From positions 62,001 to 126,000 of the forward strand of contig NZ_VSLD01000003.1 of NCBI RefSeq assembly GCF_008107445.1: a stretch of 64,000 nt of DNA. Direction: 5' to 3'. The translations under genes and the position numbers were made by a program. Shown piece by piece: positions 17,579 to 25,980 of the stretch (position 1 is the first letter of the stretch; the number at the start of each line of letters is the position of its first letter). Source of the stretch: Arthrobacter echini. GTDB lineage: Bacteria; Actinomycetota; Actinomycetes; Actinomycetales; Micrococcaceae. The notes beneath the pieces were generated by a model. The model was not told where the DNA came from, searched no databases, and worked only from the letters and a program-made list of their open reading frames with translations.

Positions 17579-19190
17579 ACACCCGGCGCACCCAGGCGCT
17601 CGCGTCGGGCGGGAGGAGCCCCTCCGGCGTGAGGGCCGAGGACGCGATGAGTACGTCGCCGTCCGGGAGGTTGGCCGGAGTGTCGCCCATCGCGACGGCG
17701 ACCAGGAACTGCTCTCCACGCTCGCAGACGAGCAGGCCATTGTCCTCGGCCCGCCATGTGCCGCCGTCGTAAGAGGAGAGGACGCCCTCCTCGTGCAGGG
17801 ATCGGCGGAGATCCAGGGCCGCCCTGACCAGGTGCAGCGTCGAGTCCACATTCCGCTCCTGGGCCTCGACCGACGTCGCCCCCCAGCCCGGTGGCGTCGG
17901 CAGCCAGGGGTCACCTGCGTAGGCCGGGGAGAATCCGAAGGTGTTATCGGGCGAGACCGTCCACGGCAGCGGCACCCGGGCCCCGTCCCTGGACACGCCG
18001 CTGCGCGTCCACATCGGGTCCATCCGTGCGGCGGGCAGCACCTCCACCTCGGGCAGGTTCAGTTCCTGGCCCTGGTAGACATAGGCACTGCCGGGCAGAC
18101 CCAGGACGGCGAGAAGCCCGGCACGGGCACGCAGGACGCCGCGCCCGCCGTCGTCTGACGGGGTGAAGGCGAACCGGGTGGCGGTCCGGACGAGGTCGTG
18201 GTTCTCGAGGGCCCAGGTCGGTGGTGCTCCGTGCTCCCGGCGGGCGGCGTCGAGTTCGGTGCCGATCCTGGCCCACGCCGCTGCATCCCACCCCAGTGTC
18301 GCGAAGGCGAACGCGAAGGCCTGGTGCATCTCGTCGGGCCGGATGTACCGGGCGGCCCGCTGCGGCTCGAGATTCACCTCTCCCACGAGGACCCGTGCGG
18401 GGGAGTAGGAGTCGGCGAGCCGGCGCCACCGCCGGTACACGTCATGGACCTCCTCATGATCGGAGACCTGCGGGTTGGAGCGCAGACCGTCCACCACGTC
18501 CTCCGGGCGCTCGGCGTCGGGAAGTCCCTCTGCCTTGAAGAGTGCGTGTGCGACGTCGATGCGCAACCCGTCAACGCCGCGGTCGAACCAGAAGCGGAGC
18601 ACGCCCTCGAAGTAGTCGCCCACTGCGGGGTTCCGCCAGTTCCAGTCCGATTGCTCGGCGGAGAAGAGGTGAAGGTACCACTGCCGGTCCGCCTCGGACG
18701 CGGGGTCGATCCGGCTCCAGGCGGCGCCGCCGAAGACGCTCCGCCAATTGTTCGGCGGGCCGCCGTCGAGCCCGTCCTCGACATGGAACATGGCGCGCTC
18801 GGGCGAACCGGGCGCGGCTGTGACTGCGGCCCGGAAGAGCGGATGCTCCGACGAGCAGTGGTTCGGGACCACGTCGAGTATGACCCTCAGTCCCAGGGTG
18901 TGCGCGGCCTCCAGCAGGTCGTCGAACTGTGCCAGGGTGCCGAACAGGGGTTCGACGCCGCAGTAGTCGCTCACGTCGTAGCCCTGGTCCACCTGCGGGG
19001 ACGGCTGGAACGGCGTCAGCCAGATCCCGTCGACGCCGAGCGACGCGATGTACGGTAGGCGGCCCAGCAGGCCGGCGAGATCCCCGACGCCGTCGCCGTC
19101 GCCGTCCGCGAACGAGCGCGGATAGACCTGGTAGATGACGGCGTTGCGCCACCACCCGGTGCCGGACACAGCGTCCGCCGGGCGCGTCAC
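17577..19190 (-). CDS. GH13 alpha-glucosidase / oligosaccharide hydrolase
   Basis: A 537-residue cytoplasmic enzyme of the GH13 oligo-1,6-glucosidase/alpha-glucosidase group. Conserved regions are complete: VVPNH (region I), GLRIDVAHA with nucleophile Asp212 (region II), VLVGEVNL with acid/base Glu271 (region III) and ENHD with Asp332 (region IV). The start of the barrel, YQVYPRSFADGDGDGVGDL, is typical. There is no signal peptide, so it should act on imported maltose-, isomaltose-, sucrose- or trehalose-like sugars. A GTG at 19190 starts it 8 bp after the LacI gene, with which it is co-transcribed. No sugar transporter is adjacent. Confidence 0.9.
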   Translation of the reverse strand: MTRPADAVSGTGWWRNAVIYQVYPRSFADGDGDGVGDLAGLLGRLPYIASLGVDGIWLTPFQPSPQVDQGYDVSDYCGVEPLFGTLAQFDDLLEAAHTLGLRVILDVVPNHCSSEHPLFRAAVTAAPGSPERAMFHVEDGLDGGPPNNWRSVFGGAAWSRIDPASEADRQWYLHLFSAEQSDWNWRNPAVGDYFEGVLRFWFDRGVDGLRIDVAHALFKAEGLPDAERPEDVVDGLRSNPQVSDHEEVHDVYRRWRRLADSYSPARVLVGEVNLEPQRAARYIRPDEMHQAFAFAFATLGWDAAAWARIGTELDAARREHGAPPTWALENHDLVRTATRFAFTPSDDGGRGVLRARAGLLAVLGLPGSAYVYQGQELNLPEVEVLPAARMDPMWTRSGVSRDGARVPLPWTVSPDNTFGFSPAYAGDPWLPTPPGWGATSVEAQERNVDSTLHLVRAALDLRRSLHEEGVLSSYDGGTWRAEDNGLLVCERGEQFLVAVAMGDTPANLPDGDVLIASSALTPEGLLPPDASAWVRRV

Positions 19191-19198
19191 GCGGCGCC

Positions 19199-20233
19199 CT
19201 ACGACGCCGGCGGGGAGGTGGTCGCGCGGACCACGAGCTCCGGGGGCAGCAGGGTGCTGTGCGGGGTGCCGCCAGAGAACTGCGCCAGCAGCGCATCCAC
19301 GCTCAGGGACCCCATGCGGGCCAGATCGGAGCGGATGGAGGTCAGTGGGACCGGCAGGGTCGCGGCCAGATCGAGATCGTTGTACCCGATGAGCGCCACG
19401 TCCGTGCCCACGCGCCGGCCGGCGTCGCGGAGGGCGCCCATGGCGCCGAGGGCCAGGAGATCATGGACCGCGAAGATCGCCGTGGGCGGCTCGGGTAGTC
19501 GCATCAGCGCAGCTCCGGCGATCGCTCCCGAGGGCGTACTGAAGGCAGACTCCACCGTGTAGGCATCCGGGACGGGGTACCCGGCGGCCTCGAAGGTCCG
19601 CCGGAAGCCGAGAGTCCGCTCGCGGCCCGTGCTCGCGAGCTGGTCCCCGGAGATGACACCCACACGGCGGTGCCCCAGTTCAAGGAGGTGCTCGGCCGCG
19701 AGCCGGCCGCCCTTATAGTCGTCGGTCGAGACCGACAGGTGTCCCTCGAGCGTGCGCATGACGAGCACGTAGGGGACGCCGCGTTCCCGGAGTTCCAGGG
19801 CTGCTGAGTCGCCGTTGTGCGAATCTCCGATGATCACACCGTCGATCCGTCGGGAGAGCATCGCGTCCAGCCGCACCCGGCGGTGCTCGGGGTCGTCCAG
19901 GGTGTTGGCGACGACCGTCCCGTAACCGGCAGCGCTCGCCGCGGCATCGACGCTCTCGTAGATGGAGGCCAGGACGAGATCCGTCAGGCGGGGGACGAGC
20001 ACGCCGATCAATCGTGAGCTCCCCGTCCTCAACCCGGCTGCACCGACGTCCCGGCGATACCCGAGGACCGCGGCCAGTTCACGCACCCGCCGGATGGTGT
20101 CTGCACCGACGCCGGAGGGAGTCTCGCTCAGAGCGCGGGACGCGGTGGAGACATGGACCTGGGCGTGGCGTGCCACGGTCGCCAGGGTGACCGGCCGTGT
20201 CCTGGCCGGTGGTGCGGTGGGGTCATCCTTCAT
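19199..20233 (-). CDS. LacI-family transcriptional regulator
   Basis: A 344-residue sugar-responsive repressor. The N-terminal helix-turn-helix is VTLATVARHAQVHVSTASRAL, followed by the hinge RELAAVLGYR and a periplasmic-binding-protein-like ligand domain (IGVLVPRLTDLVLASIYE, IDGVIIGDSH, RRVGVISGD, PTAIFAVHDLLALGA). ATG 20233 is chosen because the preceding in-frame residues are unlike any LacI N-terminus. It is the first gene of a LacI-glucosidase operon and faces the amidohydrolase operon across 200 bp, so it probably regulates the glucosidase and perhaps itself. The ligand is likely a disaccharide, by context only. Confidence 0.93.
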   Translation of the reverse strand: MKDDPTAPPARTRPVTLATVARHAQVHVSTASRALSETPSGVGADTIRRVRELAAVLGYRRDVGAAGLRTGSSRLIGVLVPRLTDLVLASIYESVDAAASAAGYGTVVANTLDDPEHRRVRLDAMLSRRIDGVIIGDSHNGDSAALELRERGVPYVLVMRTLEGHLSVSTDDYKGGRLAAEHLLELGHRRVGVISGDQLASTGRERTLGFRRTFEAAGYPVPDAYTVESAFSTPSGAIAGAALMRLPEPPTAIFAVHDLLALGAMGALRDAGRRVGTDVALIGYNDLDLAATLPVPLTSIRSDLARMGSLSVDALLAQFSGGTPHSTLLPPELVVRATTSPPAS

Positions 20234-20335
20234 CAACTCGAGTCTAGAGCCCACCAGGGGTCGGAGAGGCATCCAGAGTCCCAGGGCAAAGGTTTGCGTT
20301 TCGAAGGAAGTTCCCCAGACGCTTTCGCCAGAAGC

Positions 20336-20364
20336 TTGACGAAAACCTCGGGCCGTAGTGTGAT
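20336..20364 (+). promoter_or_regulatory. Candidate sigma70-type promoter for the amidohydrolase operon
   Basis: TTGACG (20336-20341), a 17-bp spacer and TGTGAT (20359-20364) lie about 70 bp before the M20 gene. A near-palindrome TGATGT-ACACCA (20361-20372) overlaps the -10 and could be an operator. The 20234-20435 gap holds nothing else obvious. Confidence 0.45.
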
Positions 20365-20435
20365 GTACACCATATCTTCCGACCATCCTGCTGTGGATTG
20401 CCCTGTGCAATCGATTGCGCCGACGACGGGTCACT

Positions 20436-21701
20436 ATGCTCCAGTCTCATCAGTCCGAGCTCCACGACCGCCTCGACACCGGTGTCACGGAGCTCTCCAC
20501 CTTCCGTGATCATGAGCGGCCCGGCTGGAGCCGCGAGGTCTTCAGCGAGGCGTACCGTGCCTCACGGGAGTGGACGGCGAACCGCATGCGCGCTGCCGGG
20601 CTCGAGGTCCACCTCGACGCGGCGGGCAATATCGTCGGTCGTCTGGCGGGGCTCGACCCCTCCGCTCCGGCTCTGGTCACCGGATCCCACACCGACACAG
20701 TGGACGGCGGGGGCAGGTTCGACGGCGTCGTCGGTGTCCTCGGCGCGATCGAGGCGGCACGGCTCCTGGCCGCCGGGGGCAGGCAGCTGAGGCGCGATCT
20801 GCTGGTGGTCGATTTTCTCGGGGAGGAGTCCAACGTCTTCGGCCTCAGCTGCCTGGGGAGCCGGGCGGCTGCGCAGGAACTGACACCGGCAGATCTGGAC
20901 CGGTGCGACTACCGGGGGGTGAGCCTCGGGCGGGCATACACGGACTTCGGCCTGGATCCCGCGAAACTCTCCGACGTTCCCTGGGCGCGGCGGCCGCTGC
21001 AGGCGTTCGTGGAGTTGCACATCGAACAGGGCCCCACGCTGGAGCAGCGTGGTCTTCCGCTCGGCATCGTCACGGCGATCACGGGTATCGAGCGCTTCAT
21101 CGCGTCCTTCGCAGGCTCGGCCGATCACGCCGGCACCACCTCCATGGAGGACCGCCGGGACGCCATGATCGCTGCCGCCGAGGGGGTCCTCGCCGTTCGT
21201 GCCGAGGGCTGCGGTGCGCCCACCCACGGTGTGGCGACCACCACGCGCGTCGACTCCGAGTCGCGTTCCCCGAACGTGGTGCCCTCCCTCGTCCGGATGT
21301 ACGGCGAGGTCCGCAGCGTCGATCCCGGCTGGCTGTCAGGTGTGCAGGGACGCCTGGGAGCGGAAATCACCGCGCGTGCTGCGAAACTCGGCGTGGACGT
21401 GGGATTCGAGTGGTCCAGCGACAACGCCGTCGTCGAGGCCTCCCGGGGCGTCCAGGATGTTGCTGGTGCCGCAGCGGACACTCTCGGGCTGCCCTGGATG
21501 CCCATTCCCAGCGGCGCCACGCACGACGCCGTGCACATGGCCTCCCTCGCTCCGATGGGCATGATCTTCATCCCGTCGAAGAACGGCAAGAGCCACTGCC
21601 CCGAGGAATGGAGCAGCACCGAGGACATCGCCGTCGGGGCGCAGGCGCTCGTCGCGACCCTGCAGCGCCTCGACGGCGGCGACACCCGCCCTCAGCACTG
21701 A
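20436..21701 (+). CDS. M20 Zn-dependent amidohydrolase (allantoate/N-carbamoylase type)
   Basis: A 421-residue metalloenzyme of the allantoate amidohydrolase / N-carbamoyl-L-amino-acid hydrolase branch of M20. Metal and catalytic motifs are present: TGSHTDTV with the first His and bridging Asp region (GGGRFDGVVGVLG), FLGEESNVFG with the Glu pair, FVELHIEQGPTLE with a metal His, and the late SHCPEEW His. The dimerisation lid with ADHAGTTSM is also recognisable. It opens a plus-strand operon with two membrane proteins, another M20 hydrolase and an amidase, so it likely degrades an imported N-carbamoyl or ureido compound. ATG 20436 is preferred to an upstream TTG at 20415. Confidence 0.9.
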   Translation: MLQSHQSELHDRLDTGVTELSTFRDHERPGWSREVFSEAYRASREWTANRMRAAGLEVHLDAAGNIVGRLAGLDPSAPALVTGSHTDTVDGGGRFDGVVGVLGAIEAARLLAAGGRQLRRDLLVVDFLGEESNVFGLSCLGSRAAAQELTPADLDRCDYRGVSLGRAYTDFGLDPAKLSDVPWARRPLQAFVELHIEQGPTLEQRGLPLGIVTAITGIERFIASFAGSADHAGTTSMEDRRDAMIAAAEGVLAVRAEGCGAPTHGVATTTRVDSESRSPNVVPSLVRMYGEVRSVDPGWLSGVQGRLGAEITARAAKLGVDVGFEWSSDNAVVEASRGVQDVAGAAADTLGLPWMPIPSGATHDAVHMASLAPMGMIFIPSKNGKSHCPEEWSSTEDIAVGAQALVATLQRLDGGDTRPQH

Positions 21702-21729
21702 ATCCGCCCACCCCCTACCTGGAGCTTCC

Positions 21730-22485
21730 ATGGAAACTGCACTGACTCCCGAGGGACAGTCCACGGACATCCTCGCCGTCGCCAACCTGCCCGTCCTCTG
21801 GATCCTCGCCATCGGCGTGTTCGCCGCCATCATCGTGCAGTCCCTCGTCTACATGCGGGCGGCGAGGAAAGCCGGACCCGCGGCGGACATCACGGAGGAG
21901 GAGCTGACCCGCTCCTTCCGCGCCGGTGCGATCGCCGCCATCGGCCCGTCGCTGGCGGTCGTCCTGGTCAGCGTGGCCCTCCTGACGCTCTTCGGGACAC
22001 CGGCCGTCCTGGTCCGGATCGGCCTCGTGGGATCGGCAGCCACCGAGTCGGCGTCGGCCTCCCTCGCCGCCGGAACCATGGGCGCCGAGCTCGGCGGGCC
22101 CGACTACACGCAGGCCGTGTTCGTGGTCGCCTTCATGGCCATGAGTCTCTCCGGCGCCGGCTGGATGCTGGCGACCCTGATCCTCACCCCGGTGCTGCGG
22201 CGCGGCGACACGAAACTGCGCAGTGTCAATCCCGCACTCATGGCGATCGTCCCCGCCGCAGCCCTGATCGGGGCCTTCGCCAGCCTCGGGATCGGGGAGC
22301 TCGGGAAAACGCCCGTGCACATCCTCTCCGTCCTCGTCTCCGCCGCCACCATGGGCCTGTGCATGATCCTCGCCAGCAAGACCTCGGCGGGCTGGCTGAG
22401 GGAGTGGGGCCTGGGGATCTCGATCATCGTGGGGCTCTTCGCCGCCTATCTGGCCCATACCAACGGCATGACCCCGACCGCGTAG
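21730..22485 (+). CDS. DUF5058-family integral membrane protein
   Basis: A 251-residue membrane protein with about six or seven helices, including VLWILAIGVFAAIIVQSLVYM, AGAIAAIGPSLAVVLVSVAL and a conserved-looking GLVGSAATESASASLAAG loop rich in small and acidic residues, which could line a substrate path. The sequence resembles the DUF5058 family, whose function is not established. It is 28 bp after the M20 gene and 30 bp before a second membrane protein of similar size. The two probably form a heteromeric transporter for the hydrolase substrates; that is inference from gene order. Confidence 0.75.
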   Translation: METALTPEGQSTDILAVANLPVLWILAIGVFAAIIVQSLVYMRAARKAGPAADITEEELTRSFRAGAIAAIGPSLAVVLVSVALLTLFGTPAVLVRIGLVGSAATESASASLAAGTMGAELGGPDYTQAVFVVAFMAMSLSGAGWMLATLILTPVLRRGDTKLRSVNPALMAIVPAAALIGAFASLGIGELGKTPVHILSVLVSAATMGLCMILASKTSAGWLREWGLGISIIVGLFAAYLAHTNGMTPTA

Positions 22486-22515
22486 GCAGTCCCTCACCAA
22501 CGACAAGGAATCATC

Positions 22516-23244
22516 ATGGCTACCGCAGATACTGCCGCCACGACCTCGGGCTCGCTCGCGGAGTTCGACCGCACAACGTCCCGATGGGGCCAGGCCACCA
22601 TGGGAGCGGCCCTTCTCCTCTCCCTCGCTGCCCCGATCTACCTCGTGCTCACCACGGACCTCGGCATCACCGCCGGCATGATCTGGACCGCCTACCTCGC
22701 GGTCGCCGCCGCGTTCTTCGTCCTCTGGTTCGTCGAACCCATCACCTACTACCCCGTCCTGGGGCCGGCCGCCATGTACCAGGCGTTCATGATCGGCAAC
22801 ATCGCGAACAAGCTCCTGCCCTCCGCCCTCGTGGCCCAGGCGACCATCGGGGCCAAGGCCGGCACCAAGCGGGGGGAGTTCTCGGCGCTCATGGCCATCT
22901 GCGGCGCAGCCATGGTCCACGTGCTGTCGATGATCTTCTTCGTCGGGATCCTCGGCACGTGGCTGGTGAGCATCATTCCCACCGACATCGTCGACGTCGC
23001 GCGCCTCTACATCTTCCCGTCGATCATCGGTGCCGTCCTGGTGCAGCTGATCGTCACCATGAGGCAGCCCCGCGTCACGGTGATCGCTGTCGTCGTCGCC
23101 GTGCTCGTGCTCTTCGTGCTGGTCCCTGCCGTGCCCGCGCTGGCCAAGCCGGCCACCGGCGTCGTCGTCCTGATCACCGCCGTGCTGGCCTGGTTCCTCC
23201 GCTCGCGCGGCAAGACCGCGGCGCCCACTACGCTCGTCAACTGA
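22516..23244 (+). CDS. Integral membrane protein, probable partner of the DUF5058 protein
   Basis: A 242-residue protein with a polar head (about 28 residues) and six or seven predicted helices. Notable stretches are VEPITYYPVLGPAAMYQAFMIGNIANKLLPSAL, which looks like a conserved pore or binding loop, and GAKAGTKRGEF in a cytosolic loop. No characterised family is recognised. An AAGGAATC ribosome site lies before ATG 22516. Size, helix number and tight linkage to the DUF5058 gene suggest a two-subunit transporter inside the amidohydrolase operon. It could also be a channel or an exporter of the hydrolysis product. Confidence 0.65.
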   Translation: MATADTAATTSGSLAEFDRTTSRWGQATMGAALLLSLAAPIYLVLTTDLGITAGMIWTAYLAVAAAFFVLWFVEPITYYPVLGPAAMYQAFMIGNIANKLLPSALVAQATIGAKAGTKRGEFSALMAICGAAMVHVLSMIFFVGILGTWLVSIIPTDIVDVARLYIFPSIIGAVLVQLIVTMRQPRVTVIAVVVAVLVLFVLVPAVPALAKPATGVVVLITAVLAWFLRSRGKTAAPTTLVN

Positions 23245-23284
23245 CTCCTCCCGTACCGCACCCGACGTTCCCCGAAAGGACATC

Positions 23285-24520
23285 ATGACCATCGACACCG
23301 CAGTCCTCGACCTCTCCGACGCCCACACCGACGCCATGCACGAGCTCTATCGGCACCTTCACGCCCACCCCGAGCTGTCCATGCAGGAGACGCAGACGGC
23401 GGCGTTCATCCAGGACGAGCTCGACGGCCTCGGACTCGAGACGTTCATGAGCGGCGGGACGGGCGTGGTGGGGGTGCTCCGCAACGGGGACGGCCCCGTG
23501 GTGGGGTACCGCGCCGATACCGACGGTCTTCCCATCGCGGAGGACACCGGCCTGGACTTCGCGAGCACGGCGAAGGGGAAGCTGGCCGACGGGACGGACG
23601 TGCCGGTCATGCACGGGTGCGGCCACGACACGCACATGACGGTGGGTCTCACGGCCGCCCGGCTGCTCAGCGAGAACCTCGGCGCGTGGTCCGGGACCGT
23701 GGTCTTCATCTTCCAACCCGGGGAGGAGACCGGGGCCGGAGCCAAGGCGATGGTGGCCGACGGTCTGTGGGACAGGGCTCCGAAGCCCTCGGTCATCTAC
23801 GGGCAGCACGTCTGGCCCGGACTCAGCGGCACGGTGAGCATCAGCAAGGGTACCGCCATGGCGATGGCCGATTCCTGGAAGGTGACCGTCCACGGCAAGC
23901 AGTCGCACGGCTCGCAGCCTGAGCTCTCCATCGACCCGATCGTCCTCGGAGCGCACATGGTGGTGCGGCTGCAGACGGTGGTCTCCCGCGAGGTGCACCC
24001 CATGAGCTCCGCGGTGGTCACCATCGGCACGTTCCACGGCGGGCTCAAGGAGAACATCATCCCGGCGTCCGCGGAGTTCACGCTCAATGTGCGCACCTTC
24101 GACCCCGAGGTGCGCGAACTGGTGCTGGGCTCGCTGCGCCGCATCATCAGCGCCGAGGCCGCAGCATCGGGGGCGCCGGAGCCTGACATCGAGGAGATCA
24201 CGAGCTTCCCGCAGTGCTACAACGATCCCGACACCACCACGGAGCTGATGACGGTGCTCGGCGAGGTGCTCGGCGACGACGCCGTCATCGAGTCCCCGCC
24301 CGTGATGGGCAGCGAGGACTTCGGTCTCCTCGCCGAGGCGATCGGTGTGCCCAGCGTGTACTGGTTCTTCGGCGGACACCCGAAGGAACTGCTCGACGGC
24401 GACGCACCCGTGGCCGGCAACCACTCGCCGTACTTCGCCCCGGTGATCGAGCCGACCCTGACCACAGGAGTCCGCGCGGCGATGACGGCACTGCTGTCCC
24501 GGGTGGGCACGGGCGCGTGA
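23285..24520 (+). CDS. M20 amidohydrolase (hippurate hydrolase / N-acyl amino acid hydrolase type)
   Basis: A 411-residue M20D metalloenzyme that removes acyl groups from N-acyl amino acids. Landmarks include the substrate-side HAHPELSMQE, GYRADTDGLPI, the metal site HGCGHDTHMT with the Cys/His cluster, FQPGEETGAGAK with the Glu pair, and GQHVWPG. The lid domain contains SHGSQPELSIDP, and the last metal residue is in NHSPYFAP. An AAAGGA site precedes ATG 23285. Its stop overlaps the GTG start of the amidase (GTGA at 24517-24520), so the two hydrolases are co-translated and may act in sequence on the same compound. Confidence 0.92.
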   Translation: MTIDTAVLDLSDAHTDAMHELYRHLHAHPELSMQETQTAAFIQDELDGLGLETFMSGGTGVVGVLRNGDGPVVGYRADTDGLPIAEDTGLDFASTAKGKLADGTDVPVMHGCGHDTHMTVGLTAARLLSENLGAWSGTVVFIFQPGEETGAGAKAMVADGLWDRAPKPSVIYGQHVWPGLSGTVSISKGTAMAMADSWKVTVHGKQSHGSQPELSIDPIVLGAHMVVRLQTVVSREVHPMSSAVVTIGTFHGGLKENIIPASAEFTLNVRTFDPEVRELVLGSLRRIISAEAAASGAPEPDIEEITSFPQCYNDPDTTTELMTVLGEVLGDDAVIESPPVMGSEDFGLLAEAIGVPSVYWFFGGHPKELLDGDAPVAGNHSPYFAPVIEPTLTTGVRAAMTALLSRVGTGA

Positions 24521-25926
24521 GAGGTCCCCTCCACGAGCTGTCCGCCGTCGGGATCACCGGTGCCATCCGGCGTCGGGAGATCTCGGCGCGGGAGGCGCTC
24601 GATGCTCACTTCGAGCGGATCGACGCCGTCAACGGGCGTATCAATGCCGTCGTCACCGAGGATCGCGAGGGTGCGACGGCGCTCGCGGCGGCGGCCGACG
24701 CCCTGACGGCGTCGAGTGCACCGCTGCCGCCGCTCCATGGACTGCCGATGACGCACAAGGACACCCACAATACGAAGGGCCTGCGCACAACGCAGGGCTC
24801 GGTGGTGTTCAAGGACTTCGTGCCGACGGTCGACGATCTGATCATCGCCCGGCTCAAGGACGCCGGTGTGGTGACCACGGGCAAGACCAATGTGCCCGAG
24901 TTCGCCGCGGGCTCGCACACCTTCAACGACGTCTTCGGCACGACCGTCAATCCTTTCGACACCTCGCGCAGCGCCGGCGGGAGCAGCGGGGGAGTGGCGG
25001 CTGCCATCGCGGCACGCATCCAGCCCCTGGGCGACGGCAGCGACATGGGCGGATCGCTGCGGATCCCGGCGTCGTTCTGCAATATCGTGGGGTACCGGCC
25101 GTCCCTCGGCGTCGTCCCCGCCGTGCCGACACGGAACGCGTGGTCCTGGCTCGCGCGCAATGGGCTGATGGCCCGCGACGTCGAGGACATCGCGCTGGGC
25201 ATGAGCGCAATCGCGGGGTCCCACGCGGAGGTGCCCTACGCCTATCCGGTGGAGGGCTCCTTCGGATCGGCGCTGCAGCGGGACCTGACCGGGCTGCGGA
25301 TCGGGTGGTCCGCGGACTTCGGACTCGGTGTGCCCGTGGATCGCGAGGTGCTGCGCGTCCTCGAGGGACAGCTGCAGGTCCTCTCGGATCTCGGCGCGGT
25401 GGTGGAGGAGGCAGCCCCCGATCTCCGTGATGCGGACCAGGTGTTCACCACCACGAGGGCCTTCGACTTCGTTCTGGCGTTCCGCGAGCTGGTCGGGAAG
25501 TACGGCGAGGTGATCAAGCCCGAGGTGCGCTGGAACGTGGAGCAGGGCTTGCAGCTCACCGCCCAGGATCTGGTCGACGCCGCGCTGGCGCGTACCCGCC
25601 TGGATGCGGGCGTCCGTCGCTACTTCGGCACGTACGACGTCTTCGCGTCGCCGGCCACGCAGGTGCTGCCGTTCGATGCGTCGCAGCGGTATCCGACGTC
25701 CGTCAACGGTGTGGAGTTCGAGACGTACCTGGACTGGATGCGGTCGGCGTGTGTGATCTCCGCGACCGGTCTGCCCGCAGTCTCCGTACCGGCGGGCTTC
25801 AGTGAGGACGGACTGCCGGTAGGACTGCAGCTGGCCATGCCGCACGGATCGGATGTGGAGCTGCTGCGTGTGGCCCACGCGTTCGAGCAGGCCACCGGCT
25901 GGGCGAGGCGGGCTCCCGACCTCTAG
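24517..25926 (+). CDS. Amidase signature family enzyme
   Basis: A 469-residue amidase of the signature (Ser-cisSer-Lys) family. The catalytic Lys is in LPMTHKDTHN, the Gly/Ser-rich signature SAGGSSGGVAAAIAA carries the cis-Ser region, and GDGSDMGGSLRIPASF carries the nucleophilic Ser. These enzymes cleave carboxamides to acid and ammonia. The GTG start at 24517 is fixed by the GTGA overlap with the upstream M20 gene; the frame is open further back, but only as an overlap. As last gene of the operon it probably finishes breakdown of an amide released or produced by the two M20 enzymes. It is not a GatA: no gatB or gatC is nearby. Confidence 0.92.
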   Translation: MRGPLHELSAVGITGAIRRREISAREALDAHFERIDAVNGRINAVVTEDREGATALAAAADALTASSAPLPPLHGLPMTHKDTHNTKGLRTTQGSVVFKDFVPTVDDLIIARLKDAGVVTTGKTNVPEFAAGSHTFNDVFGTTVNPFDTSRSAGGSSGGVAAAIAARIQPLGDGSDMGGSLRIPASFCNIVGYRPSLGVVPAVPTRNAWSWLARNGLMARDVEDIALGMSAIAGSHAEVPYAYPVEGSFGSALQRDLTGLRIGWSADFGLGVPVDREVLRVLEGQLQVLSDLGAVVEEAAPDLRDADQVFTTTRAFDFVLAFRELVGKYGEVIKPEVRWNVEQGLQLTAQDLVDAALARTRLDAGVRRYFGTYDVFASPATQVLPFDASQRYPTSVNGVEFETYLDWMRSACVISATGLPAVSVPAGFSEDGLPVGLQLAMPHGSDVELLRVAHAFEQATGWARRAPDL

Positions 25927-25951
25927 CGGCAGAGCTGTAGGCGGCTGGTGT

Positions 25952-25980
25952 CCTGAGAGGAGCGGTCCGCTCCGGTCAGG
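25952..25980. terminator. Hairpin between convergent operons
   Basis: CCTGA-GA-GGAGCG-GTC-CGCTCC-GG-TCAGG forms a stem with a short symmetric internal loop. It lies between the amidase stop and the end of the convergent adenylation-acyltransferase gene, overlapping the latter's stop codon. Confidence 0.55.
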
